64,000 nucleotides of DNA from contig CAVSNF010000004.1 of assembly GCA_963729195.1 (NCBI GenBank), forward strand, positions 62,001-126,000, given 5' to 3'. Source of the stretch: CAVPTL01 sp963729195. GTDB lineage: Bacteria; Actinomycetota; Thermoleophilia; Gaiellales; JAICJC01. How positions within the stretch are numbered: position 1 is the first letter of the stretch; each line of letters opens with the position of its first letter. Shown piece after piece: positions 28,190 to 35,713 of the stretch. The translations under genes were made by a program, and so were the position numbers. Below the pieces are notes generated by a model. That model searched no databases, was not told the DNA's origin, and worked only from the letters and a program-made list of their open reading frames with translations.

Positions 28190-29023
28190 ATGGCACCCGA
28201 AACGTGTTACCGGCACCCCGACCGCGAGACCGCGCTGAGCTGCTCGAATTGCGGCCGGTACGTGTGCCCCGAGTGCATGACCCACGCAGCGGTGGGAGTG
28301 CGCTGCCCGGAATGCTCCGGCAAGCCCAAGGTGATGCGCCGCGCCGCCTTCGGCCAGCCGAACGAGCCGTGGGTGACACGGTTTCTGATCGCCGCCAACG
28401 TGGTCGTGTTCGTGCTCACCAATAACATCGGCGGCGGCCTGGGGCTCTCCTCTGCCCAGCTGACGCCGCTGGGAACCCATTTGGCGCTGTTTGGTCCCTA
28501 CGTCGCCGACGGTGACTACTGGCGGCTTCTCACGGCAGGGTTCGTGCACTTCGGGTTGCTGCACCTGGCGTTCAACATGTATGCGCTGTACCTGATCGGG
28601 CAGCCTCTGGAGCGCTACCTCGGTTCGATCCGGTTCACGGTCATCTACCTGGTGTCGTGTCTGGCCGGGAGCTTCGGCGCGCTGCTGGTCAGCCCGAATG
28701 CGCTCACCGCAGGCGCCTCAGGCGCGATCTTCGGGTTGATGGGCGCCATGTTCGTGCTCGAGCGCCAGCGGGGGATCGCACTCCTGGGCGGCTCGATCGG
28801 CGGCCTGATCGTGATCAACCTCGCGATCACCTTCCTGCCCGGAACCAACATCTCGATCGGGGGCCACCTGGGCGGCCTGATCGCAGGAGCGGCGTCGGCG
28901 TTCGTGCTCTCCGGCTACGGCCGTGGCCACATCGCCTCCACGCCGATCTCGGTCGCCTCCTACATCGGGCTGGTCGCCATCGGCGCCGGCGCGGTGATAG
29001 GTTCACTGGCGGTGGTGGGATGA
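28190..29023 (+). CDS. Rhomboid intramembrane serine protease with N-terminal zinc finger
   Basis: Six-segment rhomboid protease, 277 residues. Residues 1-50 form a B-box-like zinc finger (CYRHPDRETALSCSNCGRYV then CPECMTHAAVGVRCPEC). The membrane domain has HLAFNMYALYLIGQPLE, the catalytic Ser in TAGASGAIFGLMGA and the catalytic His in SIGGHLGGLIAGA. It cleaves membrane proteins within the bilayer. The stop overlaps the start of the PDZ-Lon protease as ATGA, so two regulated proteases are made together. Confidence 0.92.
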   Translation: MAPETCYRHPDRETALSCSNCGRYVCPECMTHAAVGVRCPECSGKPKVMRRAAFGQPNEPWVTRFLIAANVVVFVLTNNIGGGLGLSSAQLTPLGTHLALFGPYVADGDYWRLLTAGFVHFGLLHLAFNMYALYLIGQPLERYLGSIRFTVIYLVSCLAGSFGALLVSPNALTAGASGAIFGLMGAMFVLERQRGIALLGGSIGGLIVINLAITFLPGTNISIGGHLGGLIAGAASAFVLSGYGRGHIASTPISVASYIGLVAIGAGAVIGSLAVVG

Positions 29024-30051
29024 GAGATTTGCGCAGACCTCGAGGGCGGTGGATTGCAGCGATCGTGTTGGCTGTGATCGCCGCAGGCCTGGTGTACGGC
29101 TGGGAGAGCCAGTCGGGCTACTACGCGATCTGGCCGGACAAGGCGCATCCCGCCGCGCAGTATGTGCACGTACCCGATGGCAAGGCGCCCGCACCCGACT
29201 CCGGGTTTTACTTCGTGGACGTGCACGTGCTCGAGGCCAACCGGATCGAAGCCCAATACTTCAAGCACCTGGTCAGCGGTGCAGAGCTGATCCCGGTGAA
29301 GTACCAGCGCGCCCCCGGTCAGACCCAGCAGCAGTGGCAGGCCGCAGATATGCGCGCGATGGACAGCTCCCAGCGGGTCGCTCAGGCGGTGGCCGAGCAG
29401 GCACTGGGAATGAAGGTCGGGATCAAGCGGCTGGGACTGACTGTGACCTACGTCGACCCCCGGTACCCCGCGGCCAAGGCCGGTGTCGAGGCCGGTGAGG
29501 TGCTCCGCGAGGTCGACGGGCATCGGGTGTTATCCGATCAGGATCTGCGCCAGGCAACGGCCGGGGTCGAGGCCGGCGACACCGCCTCCTACACATTCAC
29601 TCACCTGGGCACGCGCCAAATTCGAACGGTTGCCGAGCCCGGCACCGGACGCGGCATCATCGGCATCGGCATCGCCGACGCGGCCAGGATCACCCACATA
29701 CCGGTACACGTCCGCTTCAGCACCCAGGACATCGGCGGCCCCTCGGCGGGGTTGGCCTTCACCCTCGAGATCTATGACAGCCTCAGCGGCCGGCATCTGC
29801 TGGACGGTCACCGCATCGCCGTCACCGGCGAGATTGGACTGGACGGCAGCGTGCAGCCCATCGGCGGCGTCACTCAGAAGACTCAGGGCGCCATCGATGC
29901 CGGCGCCGACACGTTCCTGGTGCCCAAGGGCGACAACTATCGAGACGCCAAGGCCGCCGCGAAGGGGCGAATCCGCATCATCGGTGTGTCCTCATTTGCA
30001 CAGGCGCTGCGAGTGATCCGGCACCTGCCGCCGGTCGCGACGACGGCGTAA
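29020..30051 (+). CDS. YlbL-like PDZ-Lon (S16) membrane protease
   Basis: 343 residues, ATG 29020. One N-terminal membrane anchor (WIAAIVLAVIAAGLVYGW), then a PDZ domain in which PRYPAAKAGVEAGEVLREVD binds a substrate C-terminus, then a Lon S16 proteolytic domain without the ATPase. The Ser-Lys dyad is Ser in DIGGPSAGLAFTLEIYD and Lys in GGVTQKTQGAIDAGAD. Such proteins degrade membrane or exported targets. It is coupled to the rhomboid gene and is followed by a terminator. Confidence 0.92.
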   Translation: MRDLRRPRGRWIAAIVLAVIAAGLVYGWESQSGYYAIWPDKAHPAAQYVHVPDGKAPAPDSGFYFVDVHVLEANRIEAQYFKHLVSGAELIPVKYQRAPGQTQQQWQAADMRAMDSSQRVAQAVAEQALGMKVGIKRLGLTVTYVDPRYPAAKAGVEAGEVLREVDGHRVLSDQDLRQATAGVEAGDTASYTFTHLGTRQIRTVAEPGTGRGIIGIGIADAARITHIPVHVRFSTQDIGGPSAGLAFTLEIYDSLSGRHLLDGHRIAVTGEIGLDGSVQPIGGVTQKTQGAIDAGADTFLVPKGDNYRDAKAAAKGRIRIIGVSSFAQALRVIRHLPPVATTA

Positions 30052-30070
30052 GAGGTTCAAAACAGGATCT

Positions 30071-30095
30071 GCCGCTATTAGCGGCTTTTCCTTTT
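30071..30095 (+). terminator. Rho-independent terminator after the rhomboid/PDZ-Lon operon
   Basis: GCCGC, loop TATTA, GCGGC, followed by a T-rich tail TTTTCCTTTT, 19 bases past the protease stop. A clear intrinsic terminator in an otherwise GC-rich genome. Confidence 0.8.
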
Positions 30096-30175
30096 GCGCA
30101 AGCCTGGATTCGGTCGCAAGACACCCGTACACTCTCCGCTCGCCTCTGTTCCCCGACCCCCCCGGAGCTCCCCAC

Positions 30176-30361
30176 GTGACACCCAAAGCGCGCTGCGTTA
30201 CCTGTAACGACTGCTACTTTCACCAACGTAACCTGTGCGCGCTGCGGCTCGCCGAGCCGTGTCCCACCTTCCGGCCGATGCTCAAAGGTACGATGGTCGC
30301 CCCCCGCCAGCCTCAGCTGGTCGCCCCACAGCCGATCAGGCTGCAACCGGCAGTGGCCTGA
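30176..30361 (+). CDS. Small cysteine-rich protein, unknown
   Basis: 61 residues from GTG 30176, with GGAG 8 bases upstream. The N-terminal half has five cysteines in the pattern C-x2-C-x2-C...C...C (CVTCNDCYFHQRNLCALR, then AEPCPTF), which looks like a small metal- or Fe-S-binding fold. The tail is Pro/Gln/Val-rich (APRQPQLVAPQPIRLQP). I do not recognise a named family. It stands alone behind a terminator and converges with the aminotransferase gene, 8 bases away. Confidence 0.55.
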   Translation: MTPKARCVTCNDCYFHQRNLCALRLAEPCPTFRPMLKGTMVAPRQPQLVAPQPIRLQPAVA

Positions 30362-30369
30362 CCAATATC

Positions 30370-31467
30370 CTAGGCTGAGACGGGGATCCGAGCGAGGATG
30401 TCTCCGAGCCGCCGAACGCCCTCGTCGATCTGGGCGGGAGTCACCGCGCTGAATGCCAGCCGCAACGAGCGGGCGCCGACAGGGCGTGAGGTGAAGTCCG
30501 CGCCGGGCACGAACGGCACGCCGGCCTCGGTCGCGGCGGCGAGCACCGCAGCGGTCTCGTATCCCTCGGGCAACTCGATCCAGTAGAAGTAGCCGCCGGC
30601 CGGGGTCGTCCACACCGTCCCCTCCGGGAACGAGTCTCGCAGCGCCAACTCCATGGCATCGCGACGGGTCTTGAGCGCGACGGTGGCAGAGGCCACGTTG
30701 GGTTCGAACCGACCGCCACGGCAGTAAGCCGCGAGTGTCGCTTCGGCAAAGGCGTTGGGTGCGATGTAGGTGTTGGTGGAGAGCTTGGCGATCGGCGCCA
30801 CCAGCCGCTCGGGCAGCACCAGGTACCCGGTGCGCAGCCCCGGGGCGACGGTCTTGGTGAACGATGACGAGTAGACGACGTTCTCGCCGCCGTCGAGCTC
30901 GAACAGGGTCGGATCGGCTTCGCCCTCGAACCGCAGCAGGCCGTAGGGGTCGTCCTCGACCAGCAGCACTCCCCGCTCCTGGGCGAGTGCCACCAGCGCG
31001 GAGCGCTTGTCGCGCGAGAGGGTCACGCCGGCAGGGTTCTGGAAGGTCGGGATCACGTAGATCATGCGGGCGTCGGGATGCTGGTCGAGCGCAGATCGAA
31101 CGCCGTCCACGTCCACCCCGTCGTGCTCGAGCGGTACCGGCACCACCTCGGCGCCGTGGTGACGCAGGGCGATCAGGCTGCGGTCGTAGGTCGGATCCTC
31201 CACCACGGCCACCCCGCCCTCGCCTGCAAACGTCTGCTCGATCAGCATGCCCACGCCCTCCAGTGAGCCGTTGAACAGCACGATCCGAGTGGGGGCAACG
31301 CCGTGGCGCTCGCCGATCCATTCCCGCAAGCCGAGGTATCCGCTGGGCGCGTAGGCCAGGGCACCGGCCGCGTCCAGCTCGAGCGCCTCGGCCACGGCCC
31401 GCTTGAGATCGTCGACCGGCAGCAGGTCGGCTGAGGGAACTCCACGGGTGAACGCAATCGTGCTCAT
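30370..31467 (-). CDS. PLP-dependent aminotransferase, class I/II (2-aminoadipate/MocR-type fold)
   Basis: 365 residues. Pyridoxal-phosphate landmarks: YAPSGYLGLREW, FNGSLEGVG, VEDPTYDRSL, IPTFQNPAGVTLS, LVEDDPYGLLRFEG, catalytic Lys in YSSSFTKTVAPGLRTGY, and LRLAFSAV near the end. The pattern fits fold-type I enzymes close to LysN/alpha-aminoadipate aminotransferase and valine-pyruvate aminotransferase. The exact substrate is unknown. Its ATG overlaps the sucD stop (ATGA), so it is the third gene of the sucC-sucD transcript, perhaps linking 2-oxoglutarate to amino acids. Confidence 0.88.
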   Translation of the reverse strand: MSTIAFTRGVPSADLLPVDDLKRAVAEALELDAAGALAYAPSGYLGLREWIGERHGVAPTRIVLFNGSLEGVGMLIEQTFAGEGGVAVVEDPTYDRSLIALRHHGAEVVPVPLEHDGVDVDGVRSALDQHPDARMIYVIPTFQNPAGVTLSRDKRSALVALAQERGVLLVEDDPYGLLRFEGEADPTLFELDGGENVVYSSSFTKTVAPGLRTGYLVLPERLVAPIAKLSTNTYIAPNAFAEATLAAYCRGGRFEPNVASATVALKTRRDAMELALRDSFPEGTVWTTPAGGYFYWIELPEGYETAAVLAAATEAGVPFVPGADFTSRPVGARSLRLAFSAVTPAQIDEGVRRLGDILARIPVSA

Positions 31468-32345
31468 GACTTCAACTCCTCAAACGCGGCGACCGCCAGC
31501 TGGGCGGCCTCGGTGGGACTCGATCCGACCCGCACCCCGCGGCTCTCGAGGGCATCCTTCTTCGCCTGCGCGGTCCCGGCAGAGCCGGAGATGATCGCGC
31601 CGGCGTGGCCCATCGTCTTGCCGGGAGGCGCCTGGAATCCGGCGATGTATGCCACCACCGGGGTCTTCATGTGGGTGGCGATGTACTCCGCCGCCTTCTC
31701 CTCCTCGTCGCCGCCGATCTCACCGACCATCACCACCAGCTCGGTGTCCGGGTCGGCCTCGAATCGCTCCAGCACGTCGATGAACGACATGCCCACGATC
31801 GGGTCGCCGCCGATACCGACAATGGTCGAGTTGCCGAGCCCGGCGTCGGCCAGCTCCTTGCCGATCTGGTAGGTGAGCGTGCCGGAGCGCGACACCAGGC
31901 CGATCGATCCCGCAGCGAACACCTGGGCCGGGATGATGCCGACGTTGGCAACGCCCGGCGAGAGCGCGCCGGGGCAGTTGGGGCCAAGCAGCGTCACCCC
32001 GCGCGGCCGCACGTGGTGGTAGATGCGAAGCATGTCGTGGGCAGGAATGCCCTCCGTGATGCACACCACCGTGTCCACGCCCGCGTCCGCGGCCTCGTAG
32101 ATTGCGTCGGCGGCGAACCTCGGCGGCACGAACACCATGGCGGTGTTGGCAGCCTGCTGGCGCACGGCCTGGGCGACGGTGTCGTACACGGGGACGCCGT
32201 CCACCGACTGTCCGCCCTTTCCGGGCGTGACGCCGGCCACCACCGCCGTGCCGTACTCACGGTTTCGCCCGGCATGGAAGCTGCCCTCGCGGCCGGTGAT
32301 CCCTTGCACCACCAGGCGGGTGTTGGCGTCGACCAGGATGGCCAT
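31464..32345 (-). CDS. sucD: Succinyl-CoA synthetase alpha subunit
   Basis: With SucC it interconverts succinyl-CoA and succinate with nucleotide phosphorylation. 293 residues: CoA-binding VQGITGREGSFHAGRN and GVTPGKGGQ, then LLGPNCPGAL, VSRSGTLTYQIG, IVGIGGDPIVGMSFID and the phosphohistidine in KTMGHAGAIISG. It overlaps the sucC stop by one base and the aminotransferase start by four. Confidence 0.95.
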   Translation of the reverse strand: MAILVDANTRLVVQGITGREGSFHAGRNREYGTAVVAGVTPGKGGQSVDGVPVYDTVAQAVRQQAANTAMVFVPPRFAADAIYEAADAGVDTVVCITEGIPAHDMLRIYHHVRPRGVTLLGPNCPGALSPGVANVGIIPAQVFAAGSIGLVSRSGTLTYQIGKELADAGLGNSTIVGIGGDPIVGMSFIDVLERFEADPDTELVVMVGEIGGDEEEKAAEYIATHMKTPVVAYIAGFQAPPGKTMGHAGAIISGSAGTAQAKKDALESRGVRVGSSPTEAAQLAVAAFEELKS

Positions 32346-33493
32346 CAGGCGGCCGCCCCGGCCAGCTCGACCACGCGCTTGGCGGCACCGAGCATGGTTG
32401 ATTCCACGAACACATTGGCGGGAGCGGCGTCGCTGAGGATCTTGCGCCCCTGCTCGTCATTGGTGCCGTCCAGGCGCACCACGATCGGCACCTTCACATC
32501 CAGCTGCTCCAGCGCGGTGAGAATTCCTTGCGCGACCTCGTCGCAGCGGGTGATCCCGCCGAAGACGTTGAACAGGACGGCCCGAACCTTGTCGTCGGAG
32601 AGCAGCACCTCGAGCGCGGTCACGATCTCGTCGGCCTGGGCGCCGCCGCCGACATCCAGGAAGTTGGCCGGAGTGCCGCCGGCACCGGCGACCACGTCGA
32701 GCGTCGACATCACCAGGCCGGCGCCGTTGCCGAGGATCCCCACCGTGCCGTCCAGCTTGACGTAGGTGACGCCCCGTTCACGGGCCATCCGCTCCTGCAG
32801 GTCGAGCGCGTCCAGGTCGCGCATCGCAGCGATGTCGGGATGGCGATAGAGGGCGTTGTCGTCGACCGTGTACTTGGAGTCGAGCGCGTGCAGATTGCCC
32901 TCAGGTGTGACGATCAGCGGGTTGATCTCGACCAGCATGGCGTCGGTGTCGATGAAGGCGCGATAGCAGTTGGCCATGATTTCGGAGGCTTGCTTCATCT
33001 GCTCGGGAGGCAGGCTCGCCGCGAAGCACAGCTCGCGGGCGTGATGCGGCTGGAATCCCTCCAGCGGATCCACGTGCAGCCGCGCCAGCTTCTCGGGCGT
33101 CTCGGCAGCGACCTGCTCGATGTCGATGCCACCTTGGGTGGTGAGCATCAGCAGCGGGCGCTTGGCTCCCCGGTCAAACGTGATCGAGAAGTAGTACTCG
33201 AGCTCGATGTCCGAGCCGCGTTCGACCCACAGCGTGCGCACGGTGTGACCGCGGATGTCCATCCCCAGGATGTCGCGGGCGTGCTGCTCCGCCTCGTCTG
33301 GCGTCATCGCCAGCTTGATGCCGCCGGCTTTCCCGCGGCCGCCGACCAGCACCTGGGCCTTGACCACGACCATCCCGCCGAGCCGCTCAGCCGCCGCCCG
33401 GGCCTCCTCGGGAGTGGTCGCGACCTCGCCGTCGGACACCGGAATGCCGTAGCGCGCGAAGAGCTGTTTACCCTGGTACTCGTAGAGATCCAC
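32345..33493 (-). CDS. sucC: Succinyl-CoA synthetase beta subunit
   Basis: Nucleotide-binding ATP-grasp subunit, 382 residues (MDLYEYQGKQLFARYGIPVS). Landmarks: VVVKAQVLVGGRGKAGGIKL, EINPLIVTPEGNLHALDSKY, LDGTVGILGNGAGLVM, GGTPANFLDVGGGA and FNVFGGITRCDEVA. First gene of the sucC-sucD-aminotransferase unit. The 419 bases upstream are gene-free and hold repeats and a possible RNA. Confidence 0.95.
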   Translation of the reverse strand: MDLYEYQGKQLFARYGIPVSDGEVATTPEEARAAAERLGGMVVVKAQVLVGGRGKAGGIKLAMTPDEAEQHARDILGMDIRGHTVRTLWVERGSDIELEYYFSITFDRGAKRPLLMLTTQGGIDIEQVAAETPEKLARLHVDPLEGFQPHHARELCFAASLPPEQMKQASEIMANCYRAFIDTDAMLVEINPLIVTPEGNLHALDSKYTVDDNALYRHPDIAAMRDLDALDLQERMARERGVTYVKLDGTVGILGNGAGLVMSTLDVVAGAGGTPANFLDVGGGAQADEIVTALEVLLSDDKVRAVLFNVFGGITRCDEVAQGILTALEQLDVKVPIVVRLDGTNDEQGRKILSDAAPANVFVESTMLGAAKRVVELAGAAA

Positions 33494-33550
33494 GGTGGCG
33501 GGACTCTAATCGCGGCCACCGCGCCGCCGCGCCGATGGCCGCTAAGGAGC

Positions 33551-33582
33551 ACCAAATGAAATTTGGTTAGCCAAAATGGCCT
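33551..33582. promoter_or_regulatory. Paired inverted repeats upstream of sucC
   Basis: ACCAAAT-GAA-ATTTGGT (33551-33567), followed closely by AGCCA-AAA-TGGC. These AT-rich dyads lie about 60 bases before the sucC start and immediately left of a possible plus-strand promoter (TTGGTT at 33563, 18 bases, TTACAA). They could be an operator shared by both directions. Basis is symmetry only. Confidence 0.3.
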
Positions 33583-33591
33583 GTGTTTACA

Positions 33592-33725
33592 AAGGTCTAA
33601 CGTTTGCCCCACGGGTTTCTTACCTCCCGCGGAAAGACTCACCCTCGGACGCTGCGACCGAACGTGCCCACACTTCGCAGCTACCTGCCTCCTCCGACGG
33701 CCCGCCAAGCGGGTCGTCGGGCTTT
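33592..33725 (+). ncRNA. Candidate structured non-coding RNA ending in a terminator
   Basis: In the gene-free stretch 33494-33912. It contains a GCTGCGA/TCGCAGC hairpin (33651-33657 with 33675-33681) and ends in a 12-base stem. No sizeable ORF with a ribosome site fits inside. A weak promoter-like pair lies just upstream. It carries none of the consensus cores I know for SRP RNA, RNase P RNA or tmRNA. Both boundaries are approximate. Confidence 0.35.
33694..33725 (+). terminator. Strong hairpin terminator in the sucC upstream region
   Basis: Twelve-base stem CCGACGGCCCGC / GCGGGTCGTCGG (one G-U pair), loop CAA, then GCTTTA. Orientation is plus, away from sucC, so something is transcribed rightward into it although no gene lies there. 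Confidence 0.55.
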
Positions 33726-33752
33726 AACGGCTACGAGTCGTTCCCGGGCGCC

Positions 33753-33878
33753 CTGAGGCGCAGGATGCGGTGGTTCTGGCAAGGATCGAGCCGCGAGCGG
33801 AGCGCAGGCGTGGTAAAGCCACGTCGAGCACCGCACGCGGCGTGGGACGCCGCCAGAACCGGCGCGAACCAGCCTCAG
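33753..33878. repeat. Fold-back repeat, copy C
   Basis: 126 bases bounded by CTGAGGC and GCCTCAG. GGTTCTGGC (33772-33780) pairs exactly with GCCAGAACC near the 3' end, and an internal CGTGGTAAAGCCACG hairpin sits at the middle. The palindromic repeat follows directly on its right edge, the reverse of the order in the other two loci. Confidence 0.85.
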
Positions 33879-33909
33879 GTGAATAACGGTGCCTGGCACC
33901 GTTATTCAC
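33879..33909. repeat. 31-base palindromic repeat, copy 5
   Basis: Perfect copy, centre T at 33894, joined to the end of fold-back copy C. The following AATTATTCA is a partial extra arm, and within it TTA (33913-33915) is the complement of the cytochrome gene stop. Confidence 0.9.
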
Positions 33910-33912
33910 CAA

Positions 33913-34326
33913 TTATTCAGGGGCAGAGGTGCCGTTCTCTTTCTGCTGCTCTTTGGCCAGGTCGACGCCCGCGACCGAGGCGACGTAGGCCGAGACGTCG
34001 GCGGCGTCGCTGCCGGTGACCACGTCCTTGGGCATGGCGCCGAACGGATCGGGCTCGGCGATCTGCTGGCGCACCAGCGCCTCGAACGAGCTCTGCTCGA
34101 ACCCGCTCAGGCGCGGGCCGACATAGGCCTCGTCCAGATTCGGCCCGACCGTACCCACCGTGCCGGCCTCGGACATCGTGTGGCAGCCGCCGCACTTGCT
34201 GACGAACAGCGACTTGCCGTTCGCCAGGTCGACATCGCTGGCGGGGGCGACGCCGCTCGAGGTTCCACACCCCGAAGCGAACACCGTCAACGCCAGCAAC
34301 ACAATCGCCGAGACACTCCGAATCAC
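33913..34326 (-). CDS. Cytochrome c class I lipoprotein
   Basis: 137 residues from GTG 34326. Signal with lipobox (LLALTVFASGC; Cys20 would be lipidated) followed by a single haem-binding CGGCH and a distal methionine candidate in FGAMPKDVV. It should sit on the outer face of the membrane and carry electrons. A GCTAAT hexamer 9 bases before the GTG indicates a leaderless start. The stop lies within repeat sequence. It follows the PfkB gene by 19 bases. Confidence 0.88.
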   Translation of the reverse strand: MIRSVSAIVLLALTVFASGCGTSSGVAPASDVDLANGKSLFVSKCGGCHTMSEAGTVGTVGPNLDEAYVGPRLSGFEQSSFEALVRQQIAEPDPFGAMPKDVVTGSDAADVSAYVASVAGVDLAKEQQKENGTSAPE

Positions 34327-34345
34327 GCGGCAGACATTAGCAAGA

Positions 34346-35134
34346 TCACCCGTGTGCGCTCACGGGGTACGCGCCACGCCACGTCAAACACTCGGCCGCG
34401 TGGGTGGCCGCGAACCTCAGCGTCTCGGGCATCGGCCAGCCTGATGCCATGCCGAACAGCACTCCCGCAACGAAGGTGTCGCCTGCGCCGTACGTGTCCC
34501 TGACCGGCCCCGGCGGCTCGACCGCGGAGTATCCCGTGCCGCCCTGCGACCCGTTGGTGACGATCACGTGGTCGGGCTGCACCTGGAGCGCGCCCAGGTC
34601 GTACTGCTCACCGCGATCACTGCCGCTGCCGACCAGTGCGTCGGCACGGATCCCACTCAAGCGCAACGCCTCGAACCGCCGTGCGGTCACCACCACCACC
34701 GGTGCCGCTCGGGCGAGCTGCAGCGTGCGCGGATCCTGGCCGGTGAAATACACGCCGTCCATCTCCGCCAGCCGCTCCCACGGGAGTGGATCGTCGGCGG
34801 TCGGATGATCGTTCTGGCCGATCACAAACAGCGTGCGATCGTGATTCGGGTCGACCACGGCCAGCACTCGCGTCTGCGGTTTTGCCCGCGCCGACCGCCT
34901 CGACCCGCACACCGAGTCCCTCGAGAATGGCCGCGGGAGTCGGTGTCGCCGCCGAGCGCGGTGAAGAAGGTCACGTCGGCGCCCATCCGAGCCAGCGCCG
35001 TCGGCGGAGACGGCACCGCCCGCGCCCGGCTGCTCGATCGGGTCGGTGAGATGCACGATCTCGCCGGTCGCCGGCATGAACGGGGCCAGCGTGAAGGTGA
35101 CCCATTCGACGTGTCCGATTACCGCCAGCCGCAT
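34346..35134 (-). CDS. PfkB family carbohydrate kinase (three frameshifts)
   Basis: Ribokinase-like sugar kinase. N-terminal block MRLAVIGHVEWVTF and PGAGGAVSA fit the substrate-binding region; the C-terminal PfkB signature is DTYGAGDTFVAGVLFGMA with the catalytic Asp. Between 34870 and 35000 the frame must step +1 three times, passing through ALARMGADVTFFTALGGD and LGVRVEAVGAGK, and so returns to the original frame. The uninterrupted frame reads through nonsense there. Substrate unknown. CATACT, 7 bases before the ATG, suggests a leaderless start. Confidence 0.8.
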   Translation of the reverse strand: MRLAVIGHVEWVTFTLAPFMPATGEIVHLTDPIEQPGAGGAVSADGAGSDGRRRDLLHRARRRHRLPRPFSRDSVCGSRRSARAKPQTRVLAVVDPNHDRTLFVIGQNDHPTADDPLPWERLAEMDGVYFTGQDPRTLQLARAAPVVVVTARRFEALRLSGIRADALVGSGSDRGEQYDLGALQVQPDHVIVTNGSQGGTGYSAVEPPGPVRDTYGAGDTFVAGVLFGMASGWPMPETLRFAATHAAECLTWRGAYPVSAHG

Positions 35135-35178
35135 GGGCCCAAGTATGACCGAGTCACCCGTCACGATCACGCCGAGAC

Positions 35179-35636
35179 CTACCCAGACTGGGTCATCTGG
35201 GGCGAGCGCTCCGGCACCGCCGAAATCTCAGCCGACGTCGCATTGGTGCACTCGGTCAGCCAAATCAGCCGCTCGATCCGCAGCGCCTCCCATTGAGCCG
35301 ACGTCGGAGATCCTTGGTAGAGGATGCCCGTGGGGTCGCACACAAACTTGATCACACCTGTCAGTGTGGGCTGATCAATCGCGACTTGGGGATCGCGCAG
35401 CGCCGCGCCGATCGCCTTGAGCGATTCGCGGGCTGCCTGCAAGTTCGGCTCGGGTACGCGCAGCCGACCCCGTCCGGACACCCCGAGCCGAGGCAGCCAA
35501 CAAGTCGTCGATGCAGTTGGCCCACCGCCGCCGGCGGCTTGACGTGGGCACCCTGCGACCAAGGGATCTCAGGCGCTGTAGAGCCATCGATCTCGGGGGA
35601 TGTCGGGTGCAGAAGCCACCATTCGAGGCTAGGCAT
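35179..35636 (-). CDS. Hypothetical protein (frameshifted)
   Basis: Not recognised. ATG 35636 gives MPSLEWWLLHPTSPEIDGST, and after a shift near 35510 the frame continues through LQAARESLKAIGAALRDPQ and ALRIERLIWLTECTNATSAE to the stop at 35179. The helical middle with alternating charges looks like real protein, but no motif can be named. G+C and codon use are less extreme than in neighbours, so it may be a recent arrival or not a gene at all. Confidence 0.35.
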
Positions 35637-35713
35637 CCTGCAGCTCACACGCCACCTTGGTGGCACGTCAGTTGGCCCCCGGCTACCACCCCTCCGCTGC
35701 TGCTGCTACCACC

